This document shows positions 1 through 5,333 of a stretch of 5,429 bases of DNA, one piece after another (within the stretch, counting starts at the first letter, position 1; every line of letters starts with the position of its first letter). The DNA is taken from assembly GCA_013139345.1 (NCBI GenBank), contig WTAY01000127.1, forward strand, positions 1 through 5,429. Reading direction: 5' to 3'. The notes beneath the pieces are model-generated. The model was not told the origin of the DNA. It made no database searches and saw nothing but the letters and a program-made list of their open reading frames with translations. Source of the stretch: Methylophaga sp. Its GTDB lineage: Bacteria; Pseudomonadota; Gammaproteobacteria; Nitrosococcales; Methylophagaceae. The position numbers were made by a program, and so were the translations under genes.

Positions 1-716
1 TTGTAGAACCAACAGCCTTCAAATATAGCTCCAAAGAAGGCATATGCCATGACGAAGTTTTCGAGTTCATCACGATCCGTTAGATCAATATCACTACGCA
101 TGATAGAGCTAAGACGACGGTTAGCGAGTTGAATCTTTTGGTTGATCTCCGGTACTACGCGGTAGCGGTTATAGATTTCACCTTGATCAAGACCAATAGT
201 TTCGATGCAGTGTTGGTATGTCCATGTATGTAGTGCTTCTTCATACACTTGGCGAGCCTGATAAATTTGTAATTCAGGTGCGGTCATTTTTTCCATTACT
301 GCAAGACCGATATTACGCATTGCCAGAATGTCAGACGTTGTTAGATAGGCCATGACATTTTCATACACATGACGTTCTTCTAGTGTCAGTTTATGACGGT
401 AATCATGAACGTCTTGTGCCATGTTGATATCAAGTGGTGTCCAGTGATTCTTGTTGGCATTAAGGAAGTATTCCCATGCCCAAGGGTATTTGAACGGTGC
501 AAGTTGATTCACATCAGTCAGGCCATTAACAACACGCTTGTCATCCGCATTAACCGGTGCAACATTCGCATGTGGTAGTGACATTGCGGGTGCTGATGCA
601 GTGTCAATATGTGACCCTGTTACATTGGCTACTGCTGGCGCTTCAATGGCAATGCTATCGCTTGTATCTACTTTTGCAGTCGTTGGTGCTGCAAAAGGAT
701 CATCCCAATCTAACAT
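1..716 (-). CDS. nrdB: Ribonucleoside-diphosphate reductase, class Ia beta subunit (partial, 3' end outside window)
   Basis: NrdB carries the diiron-tyrosyl radical cofactor and passes the radical to NrdA, so that the complex can reduce ribonucleoside diphosphates to deoxyribonucleotides in the cytoplasm. The 238 visible residues begin MLDWDDPFAAP and run into the left edge. Residues aligning with the Escherichia coli cofactor site are present: Asp129 (TTSDIL) for D84, Glu160 and His163 (EEALHTWTYQ) for E115 and H118, Tyr167 for the radical Y122, and Glu233 (FEGCW) for E204. The remaining ligands and the C-terminal tail that binds NrdA lie outside the window. Residues about 9-58 are rich in Ala, Pro, Val, Ser and Thr and look disordered; I see no ATP-cone there. 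The start ATG shares its A with the nrdA stop (TAATG), with a GAGG ribosome binding site 10 nt upstream, so translation is probably coupled. The tyrosine argues for a standard Fe-Tyr class Ia enzyme. Confidence 0.96.
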   Translation of the reverse strand, partial: MLDWDDPFAAPTTAKVDTSDSIAIEAPAVANVTGSHIDTASAPAMSLPHANVAPVNADDKRVVNGLTDVNQLAPFKYPWAWEYFLNANKNHWTPLDINMAQDVHDYRHKLTLEERHVYENVMAYLTTSDILAMRNIGLAVMEKMTAPELQIYQARQVYEEALHTWTYQHCIETIGLDQGEIYNRYRVVPEINQKIQLANRRLSSIMRSDIDLTDRDELENFVMAYAFFGAIFEGCWFY

Positions 717-3592
717 TATTGACATGCCTCGCAGTCAGGTTCAAGGATTGAGCAGGCTTGTGGTGCATCTTGACCTTCACCTAATGCAAAGTCATCATCA
801 TCACCTTTTGTTTCTACTGGTGCAGGTGTTGCCGCTATAACAGGTGCTACTGGAGCAACGATTGCCGCTGGTTCAGCTTGTACAGCACTGCTTGTTTTCT
901 CAGCGGCTGTTGCACCCATTGAGCGGAGGTAATAGGTTGTTTTAAGTCCACGTACCCACGCTAGTTTGTACAGGTTGTCCATCTTCTTACCTGATGGTTC
1001 TGCCATGTATAAGTTCAAGCTTTGAGCTTGATCTAACCATTTTTGACGACGTGAAGCCGCTTCAATCAACCAGCGAGCATCCATTTCAAATGCGGTGACA
1101 TATAAGGCTTTTAACTCGTCTGGTACTCGGTCAATAGACTGCAAGCTACCATCAAAGTATTTGAGGTCATTGATCATGACGTCATCCCATAAACCACGTT
1201 CTTTTAAGTCATCTACCATGTATGGGTTGATAACGGTGAACTCACCCGATAAGTTCGATTTAACGAATAGGTTTTGGTAGGTTGGTTCAACCGATTGACT
1301 TACACCACAGATGTTTGAAATTGTTGCTGTTGGTGCAATTGCCATTGTGTTTGAGTTACGCATACCTTGTTGTTTGATCTTGTTGCGTAACGTGTCCCAA
1401 TCCAGTGTTTGGCTTTCATCTTGTTGTAGATAGTCACCACGCGCTTCTTTAAGGATTTTAATCGAGTCAATTGGCAAAATGCCTTGGCTCCATAAACTTC
1501 CTTCGAAAGTTTTGTAGCTACCACGTTCTGCGGCTAAATCAGATGATGCTTCAATGGTGAAGTAACTGACGGCTTCCATTGATGTATCTGCAAATGAGAC
1601 GGCATCATCAGAGCTGTATGGCAGGCGCATTTTATAGAGTGCATCTTGGAAACCCATAATGCCTAGACCAACAGGGCGGTGTAACAAGTTAGAGTGGCGC
1701 GCTTGTGGCACACTGTAATAATTGTATTCGATGACGTTATCTAACATACGCATTGCAGTGGTAATGGTGCGTTTTAGTTTTTCTAAATCAAGACCATTTT
1801 CACCGATATGTTGTGGCAAGTTGACGCTACCTAGATTACATACGGCAATTTCATCTGCTGATGTATTTAAGGTTATTTCTGTACATAGGTTTGAACTATG
1901 CACAACGCCAACATGTTGTTGTGGGCTACGTAAGTTACATGGGTCTTTAAAGGTAATCCAAGGATGACCTGTTTCAAACAACATACCTAACATTTTGCGC
2001 CATAGATCATTGGCGGGCAGTGTTTTGGTGTTGCGAAGTTCACCACGTGCCGCTTGTGCTTCATAAGCGGTGTAGGCGGCTTCAAACTCTAAGCCCATTA
2101 AGTCATGTAGGTCTGGTGTTTCTTCTGGTGAGAATAAAGTCCAATCACCATTTTCAGCAACACGCTTCATGAATAAATCAGGGATCCAGTTAGCGGTATT
2201 CATATCATGAGTACGGCGGCGATCATCACCGGTGTTTTTACGAAGATCTAAGAATTCTTCGATATCAATATGCCATGTTTCTAAATAAGCACAAACAGCA
2301 CCTTTACGCTTACCACCTTGGTTAACTGCTACAGCGGTGTCGTTAGCTACTTTTAAGAATGGTACAACACCTTGTGAGCTACCATTTGTGCCTTTGATAT
2401 GAGAGCCTAGACCACGCACTTGTGTCCAGTCATTACCTAGTCCACCGGCAAATTTAGACAGCAGGGCATTGTCACGCATGGCACTGTAAATATCACCAAG
2501 ATCATCAGGGATTGTTGTTAAGTAACACGATGATAGTTGAGGACGTAATGTACCCGCGTTAAATAGGGTAGGGGTACTACTCATAAAGTCGAATGATGAC
2601 AATAAGTTGTAGAACTCAATAGCACGTTCTTCACGATTAATTTCATTAATCGCCAAGCCCATTGCAACACGCATGTAGAATGCTTGTGGTAATTCGAAAC
2701 GGGTATTGTCTTGGTGAATGAAGTAACGGTCATACAGTGTTTGCAAACCAAGGTAAGTAAAGTTGAAATCATTTTCTGGTTTCAATGCTTTACCTAGATT
2801 GTCGAGGTCATATTCTGCTAAATCAGGTGCTAATAATTCATGGTCAATTGCGCGCTGAATATAGCTTTTAAAGTATTCAGGATAAACGTCAGCCATTTCA
2901 TGTTGTGATGCTTGGCGTGGTTGATTGAATACAAAACTTAGCGCTTCACGACGGATACTATCCATTAATAGGCGTGATGAAACCGTGCTATAAGCAGGAT
3001 CTTTTTCAATGAAGGTACGCGCTGACATGACCAATGATTTTTCTACATCTGATTCAGCGACACCATCAAAAATATTACGTTGAGTGTCACGCAAGATTGC
3101 CGCGCTATCAACACCGTCAAGACCTGCACAAGCTTCGGTAATTAGGTTTTGTAAACGAGTCACATCAAGTGGATGTTTGCTACCATCAGCAGCGGTAACT
3201 TGAATGCTAGATTCAGTAACGGGTGCTGGGTGTTGTTTTTCTTCTTCGGCTCGTTTTTGTGTTTGTTGTTCACGATATAAAACATAAGCACGTGCCGCTT
3301 TATATTCACCAGTACGCATTAAGACAAGCTCGACTTGATCTTGAATGTCTTCAATATGAACCGTGCCACCATCATCTAAACGACGTGTCAGGTTGTCAGT
3401 AATTTGTTGGGTGATATTGCTAACGATGTCATGAATGCGACGACTATCTTTAGCTGAGTCACCTTCAACAGCAAGAAATGCTTTTGTGATGGCAATGGCA
3501 ATTTTGTCGTTATCAAAGTTAGTCACTTGTCCGTTGCGGCGAATAACTTGGTATTGATTTGATGATGACTGTGCTGTGGATTCGGCCGACAT
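716..3592 (-). CDS. nrdA: Ribonucleoside-diphosphate reductase, class Ia alpha subunit with two ATP-cone regions
   Basis: This is the catalytic subunit that reduces NDPs to dNDPs, working with NrdB. The protein has 958 residues from the chosen start, longer than E. coli NrdA (about 760) and close to the Pseudomonas type. Residues about 13-113 form a canonical ATP-cone (VIRRNGQVTNFDNDKI, then RTGEYKAARAYVLYR). Residues about 130-220 form a second, degenerate cone. The barrel follows, with Cys356 (QLSSCYL) and Cys585 (AVCNLGS) as the redox pair, Asn568, Cys570 and Glu572 (NLCTEI) at the thiyl-radical site, and Tyr887-Tyr888 (TTYYLRS) on the radical path. A low-complexity Ala/Pro/Val linker (about 897-930) leads to the C-terminal Cys954 and Cys957 (CEACQ), the thioredoxin-reducible shuttle. 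The frame is open 25 codons further upstream, but that start lies inside an NrdR box and lacks a ribosome binding site. The ATG at 3592 has AGGA 9 nt upstream and starts where family similarity begins. Confidence 0.97.
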   Translation of the reverse strand: MSAESTAQSSSNQYQVIRRNGQVTNFDNDKIAIAITKAFLAVEGDSAKDSRRIHDIVSNITQQITDNLTRRLDDGGTVHIEDIQDQVELVLMRTGEYKAARAYVLYREQQTQKRAEEEKQHPAPVTESSIQVTAADGSKHPLDVTRLQNLITEACAGLDGVDSAAILRDTQRNIFDGVAESDVEKSLVMSARTFIEKDPAYSTVSSRLLMDSIRREALSFVFNQPRQASQHEMADVYPEYFKSYIQRAIDHELLAPDLAEYDLDNLGKALKPENDFNFTYLGLQTLYDRYFIHQDNTRFELPQAFYMRVAMGLAINEINREERAIEFYNLLSSFDFMSSTPTLFNAGTLRPQLSSCYLTTIPDDLGDIYSAMRDNALLSKFAGGLGNDWTQVRGLGSHIKGTNGSSQGVVPFLKVANDTAVAVNQGGKRKGAVCAYLETWHIDIEEFLDLRKNTGDDRRRTHDMNTANWIPDLFMKRVAENGDWTLFSPEETPDLHDLMGLEFEAAYTAYEAQAARGELRNTKTLPANDLWRKMLGMLFETGHPWITFKDPCNLRSPQQHVGVVHSSNLCTEITLNTSADEIAVCNLGSVNLPQHIGENGLDLEKLKRTITTAMRMLDNVIEYNYYSVPQARHSNLLHRPVGLGIMGFQDALYKMRLPYSSDDAVSFADTSMEAVSYFTIEASSDLAAERGSYKTFEGSLWSQGILPIDSIKILKEARGDYLQQDESQTLDWDTLRNKIKQQGMRNSNTMAIAPTATISNICGVSQSVEPTYQNLFVKSNLSGEFTVINPYMVDDLKERGLWDDVMINDLKYFDGSLQSIDRVPDELKALYVTAFEMDARWLIEAASRRQKWLDQAQSLNLYMAEPSGKKMDNLYKLAWVRGLKTTYYLRSMGATAAEKTSSAVQAEPAAIVAPVAPVIAATPAPVETKGDDDDFALGEGQDAPQACSILEPDCEACQ
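727..730 (-). promoter_or_regulatory. nrdB ribosome binding site inside the nrdA 3' end
   Basis: On the minus strand GAGG lies 10 nt before the nrdB ATG. The same bases fall in the nrdA codons TGC GAG GCA TGT for the C-terminal Cys-Glu-Ala-Cys. It supports initiation at the overlapping TAATG junction. Confidence 0.65.
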
Positions 3593-3601
3593 AATGATAC
3601 A

Positions 3602-3605
3602 TCCT
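3602..3605 (-). promoter_or_regulatory. nrdA ribosome binding site (decides the start)
   Basis: On the minus strand the leader reads TTCAGGATGTATCATTATG. The AGGA is followed by 9 nt and then the ATG at 3592. This favours that ATG over the in-frame upstream ATG at 3667, which has no purine-rich motif at a suitable distance. Confidence 0.7.
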
Positions 3606-3629
3606 GAATAGTGTGTTAAAAATGCTAAA

Positions 3630-3645
3630 CCACAACTTATAGTGG
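3630..3645. promoter_or_regulatory. NrdR box 1 (proximal to nrdA)
   Basis: The 16-mer CCACAACTTATAGTGG resembles the NrdR operator consensus (acaCwAtATaTwGtgt), sharing the CAC/GTG half-sites and most of the AT core. It sits in a 22-bp palindrome (3627-3648) with perfect 7-bp arms, AAACCAC and GTGGTTT. NrdR is the Zn-finger/ATP-cone repressor of ribonucleotide reductase genes. The minus-strand TATAAG inside this box is a likely -10 element, so binding would block RNA polymerase. The assignment rests on motif, pairing with box 2 and location just before nrdA. Confidence 0.8.
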
Positions 3646-3664
3646 TTTTCGAGTTATTGAACCA
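3636..3664 (-). promoter_or_regulatory. Proximal nrdAB promoter (predicted)
   Basis: On the minus strand a -10-like TATAAG (3641-3636, five of six to TATAAT) is preceded by a 17-nt spacer and a weak -35-like TGGTTC (3664-3659). Transcription would begin near 3629, giving a leader of about 37 nt with the AGGA site. The -10 lies within NrdR box 1 and the -35 within box 2, the expected geometry for repression. The -35 is poor, so activity may depend on an activator such as DnaA. The start point is inferred. Confidence 0.5.
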
Positions 3665-3677
3665 CAAGATGATGTGG
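3662..3677. promoter_or_regulatory. NrdR box 2 (distal)
   Basis: The 16-mer CCACAAGATGATGTGG is the core of a 20-bp palindrome (3660-3679) with 7-bp arms AACCACA and TGTGGTT. Its centre (3669.5) is 32 bp from that of box 1 (3637.5), about three helical turns. NrdR sites typically come as such helically phased pairs, because the repressor binds cooperatively. It overlaps the -35 region of the proximal nrdA promoter. Confidence 0.8.
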
Positions 3678-3693
3678 TTTGGAAGTGTCGGGC

Positions 3694-3702
3694 AGTGGAT
3701 AA
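3694..3702 (-). promoter_or_regulatory. DnaA box, near-consensus
   Basis: The minus strand reads TTATCCACT, eight of nine matches to the DnaA box TTATCCACA. It lies 22 bp (about two helical turns) from a perfect box in the same orientation and about 30 bp upstream of the proximal -35. Paired DnaA boxes in the nrdAB control region are known from E. coli. Confidence 0.6.
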
Positions 3703-3715
3703 ATAGGGGAGTGCC

Positions 3716-3724
3716 TGTGGATAA
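3716..3724 (-). promoter_or_regulatory. DnaA box, perfect consensus
   Basis: The minus strand reads TTATCCACA, the exact strong DnaA 9-mer. Together with the 8/9 site at 3694-3702 it suggests that nrdAB responds to the replication initiator. It also overlaps the possible -10 of a distal promoter, so DnaA could block that promoter while acting on the proximal one; that last step is inference. A chance 9-mer match is possible, but the position and the neighbouring second box argue against it. Confidence 0.72.
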
Positions 3725-3746
3725 CTTTTAGGCGATCTGATGTCAA
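3718..3746 (-). promoter_or_regulatory. Possible distal nrdAB promoter
   Basis: A consensus -35 TTGACA (minus strand, 3746-3741) is followed after 17 nt by TATCCA (3723-3718), a weak -10 with only TAT matching. Transcription would start near 3711, upstream of both NrdR boxes. The -10 lies within the perfect DnaA box. The strong -35 makes the site worth listing, but the weak -10 keeps confidence low. Confidence 0.3.
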
Positions 3747-3772
3747 CTTAGAAAGGGCGGGGGCCTGCTTGA

Positions 3773-3817
3773 ATTGAAAATAAAGATGCCCTGTCGAAAA
3801 CTTTTTCTTCAGGGCAT
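3773..3817 (-). terminator. Rho-independent terminator after bcp
   Basis: Read on the minus strand, a perfect 8-bp stem ATGCCCTG/CAGGGCAT (3817-3810 with 3793-3786) is followed by CTTTATTTT. The 16-nt loop can add a short inner stem (GAAA with TTTC). It begins 7 nt beyond the bcp stop. It separates bcp from nrdAB, which run in the same direction, so nrdAB must rely on its own promoter. Confidence 0.85.
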
Positions 3818-3824
3818 TGTGTCT

Positions 3825-4292
3825 TTAAAGTGCTTTTACAGCCTCTAAAACCTCAGCAAGGTGTTCTTTTACTTTAACCTTCCGCCATTCTTGACGTAAA
3901 ACTCCGTCTTTGTCGATTAAGAAGGTACTGCGCACAATTCCCATGTATTCACGGCCATAGTTTTTCTTTAGGTGTAATACATCAAAAAGGCCACAAGCAG
4001 ACTCATCTTCATCAGACAAGAGCTCGAAAGGGAATGCTTGTTTTGCTTTGAAGTTCTCATGTTTACGAATACTATCGCGTGAAATACCAACGATAATAGT
4101 GTTGTGTGCTTCAAACTCGGCAATATTATCGCGAAAGTTTTGGCCTTCTAATGTACAGCCAGGTGTACTGTCTTTAGGGTAAAAATAGATAACGACATTC
4201 TTACCTTTATAGTCGGATAATTTGAAAATAGTATCGCTAGTACTAGGCAGTTCGAAGTCTGGTACGGTTTGGTCAAGTTGAATGGTAGTCAT
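3825..4292 (-). CDS. bcp: Thioredoxin-dependent thiol peroxidase (peroxiredoxin Bcp/PrxQ family)
   Basis: Bcp reduces hydrogen peroxide and organic hydroperoxides in the cytoplasm and is regenerated by thiol donors such as thioredoxin. The 155-residue length is normal for the family. The motif YFYPKDSTPGCTLEG gives Thr43 and the peroxidatic Cys46, and Arg121 (VRSTFLID) matches the conserved active-site arginine. The resolving cysteine that many Bcp proteins carry five residues after the peroxidatic one (E. coli C50) is absent: position 51 is Gln. The only other cysteine is Cys100 (DESACGLF), equivalent to E. coli C99. The enzyme may therefore act as a 1-Cys peroxiredoxin. The ATG is preceded by TGGAA with a 6-nt gap. 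The gene diverges from dapA and ends in its own terminator, so it looks monocistronic. Confidence 0.95.
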   Translation of the reverse strand: MTTIQLDQTVPDFELPSTSDTIFKLSDYKGKNVVIYFYPKDSTPGCTLEGQNFRDNIAEFEAHNTIIVGISRDSIRKHENFKAKQAFPFELLSDEDESACGLFDVLHLKKNYGREYMGIVRSTFLIDKDGVLRQEWRKVKVKEHLAEVLEAVKAL

Positions 4293-4376
4293 TGTTATTT
4301 CCAGTTATATATAGAGATAGGTAAAAATATACATTACATAGCAGGTGAATTCTATCGTATTTTAGTGATAGGGTTC

Positions 4377-4405
4377 TTGTCATCTTGTAGCGGGCAAAGT
4401 ACCAT
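4377..4405 (+). promoter_or_regulatory. Predicted dapA promoter
   Basis: TTGTCA (4377-4382, five of six to TTGACA), a 17-nt spacer and TACCAT (4400-4405, four of six to TATAAT) form a plausible sigma70 promoter. Transcription would start near 4412, leaving a leader of about 23 nt that still includes the GGAG ribosome binding site. It would drive dapA and the following bamC-like gene. Confidence 0.45.
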
Positions 4406-4420
4406 GGTCGTTTATTTTCC

Positions 4421-4424
4421 GGAG
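4421..4424 (+). promoter_or_regulatory. dapA ribosome binding site
   Basis: GGAG lies 10 nt before the dapA ATG at 4435 and supports that start. The ATG at 4404 is in another frame. Confidence 0.65.
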
Positions 4425-4434
4425 TTTCCTGAAC

Positions 4435-5313
4435 ATGTTTAGCGGCAGTATGGTAGCGCTAGTTACACCAATGCAAGCAGATGGTTCGCTTGATCGTGAC
4501 AGCCTAAACAAGTTAATTGAATGGCATATCAGTAGTGGTACTGATGCTATCGTTGCTGTAGGAACTACAGGTGAGTCTGCAACATTAACAGTTGATGAGC
4601 ACTGTGATGTGATTCGTCAGGTTGTTTCTCAAGTAAACGGTCGAGTTCCTGTTATTGCTGGAACAGGCTCAAATTCAACATCTGAAGCAATCGAGTTATC
4701 GCAACATGCAAAAGACTTAGGTGTCGCGGCTGTTCTATTAGTAACCCCTTATTATAATAAGCCTACACAAGAAGGTTTATTTTTACATTATAAGGCGATT
4801 GCTGAGGCGGTTGATATTCCACAGATTCTTTATAATGTACCGAGTAGAACGGCTGTTGATTTATTGCCAGAAACCGTTGCTCGACTTGCAGACATTGCAA
4901 ATATTGTCGGCATTAAAGAAGCAACAGGTGATGTGGCTCGAGTTACAGAGATAAAGTCATTGTGTGGCGATAACATTGAACTGTATACGGGCGATGATGC
5001 CAATACAGTAGATTTTATTTTAGCAGGTGGTGTTGGCGCTATTTCGGTAACGGCTAATGTTGCACCCGAAGCAATGCATACTATGTGTGCAGCCGCTTTG
5101 TCAGGAGATGAACAAACTGCCCGAAATATAGATAGTCGCTTGGTATTGTTACATGAACGACTATTTGTTGAAGCAAACCCTATTCCTGTTAAATGGGCAT
5201 TGGCTGAAATGAACTTGATTCCAACTGGATTACGTTTGCCAATGACTGTGTTATCAGAAAAATACCATCAGCCAGTGCATGAAGCATTGAACGCTGCTGG
5301 CGTATTAAATTAA
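4435..5313 (+). CDS. dapA: 4-hydroxy-tetrahydrodipicolinate synthase
   Basis: DapA condenses pyruvate with aspartate-4-semialdehyde, the first committed step to diaminopimelate and lysine, in the cytoplasm. At 292 residues it matches the E. coli enzyme in length and register. Visible active-site residues are Thr44 and Thr45 (GTTGESATL), Tyr107, Tyr133 and Arg138 (LYNVPSRTA), the Schiff-base Lys161 (GIKEATGD) and Gly186. Most of the E. coli lysine feedback site is kept: Ser48, Ala49, His56, Asn80, Glu84 and Tyr106. Position 53, His in E. coli, is Val here. The family also includes N-acetylneuraminate lyase and other pyruvate aldolases, but the GTTGE motif, Arg138 and the neighbour favour DapA. 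It starts MFSGSMVALVTPM, the usual family N-terminus, after GGAG. A lipoprotein gene follows after 20 bp without a terminator, so the two are probably one operon. Confidence 0.97.
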   Translation: MFSGSMVALVTPMQADGSLDRDSLNKLIEWHISSGTDAIVAVGTTGESATLTVDEHCDVIRQVVSQVNGRVPVIAGTGSNSTSEAIELSQHAKDLGVAAVLLVTPYYNKPTQEGLFLHYKAIAEAVDIPQILYNVPSRTAVDLLPETVARLADIANIVGIKEATGDVARVTEIKSLCGDNIELYTGDDANTVDFILAGGVGAISVTANVAPEAMHTMCAAALSGDEQTARNIDSRLVLLHERLFVEANPIPVKWALAEMNLIPTGLRLPMTVLSEKYHQPVHEALNAAGVLN

Positions 5314-5333
5314 TTGAGAGTGAATTTAACTAG

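Larger units (their letters stand above)
4293..4434. promoter_or_regulatory. Divergent bcp-dapA intergenic region
   Basis: This 142-bp AT-rich gap must hold the promoters of both genes. On the plus side a fair sigma70 promoter precedes dapA. On the minus side the stretch before bcp contains TATATATAAC (about 4305-4314), which could supply a -10, but I find no convincing -35 at the right distance. A short inverted repeat CTATC-N10-GATAG spans 4352-4371. I see no convincing OxyR site, riboswitch or small ORF. Confidence 0.6.

Noticed and set aside
538..840. 100-codon plus-strand open frame
   Set aside because: It is antisense to nrdB and nrdA across their junction and its product, ending in a His-rich low-complexity tail, resembles nothing I recognise.
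1300..1524. 74-codon minus-strand open frame within nrdA
   Set aside because: It is another frame of the well-supported nrdA gene; the Gln-rich tail arises from the out-of-frame reading.
1722..1967. 81-codon plus-strand open frame
   Set aside because: It is antisense to the most conserved part of nrdA and has no independent support.
3593..3667. A 25-codon N-terminal extension of NrdA starting at the ATG at 3667
   Set aside because: It lies across the NrdR boxes and probable promoter, has no ribosome binding site and no family similarity; the ATG at 3592 has AGGA and a normal N-terminus.
3786..3817. The bcp terminator hairpin acting also in the plus direction
   Set aside because: No plus-strand gene ends there, and the plus-strand sequence after the stem (TGTGTCTTT) is a poor T-tract.
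4352..4371. Inverted repeat CTATC-N10-GATAG as an operator or terminator
   Set aside because: The arms are only 5 bp and AT-rich, with no T-tract and no match to a regulator I know; chance is likely in this AT-rich gap.
4300..4375. Possible OxyR site upstream of bcp, from several ATAG and CTAT tetramers
   Set aside because: OxyR sites need ATAG-N7-CTAT-N7 spacing; the tetramers here are 10 or more apart and do not fit.
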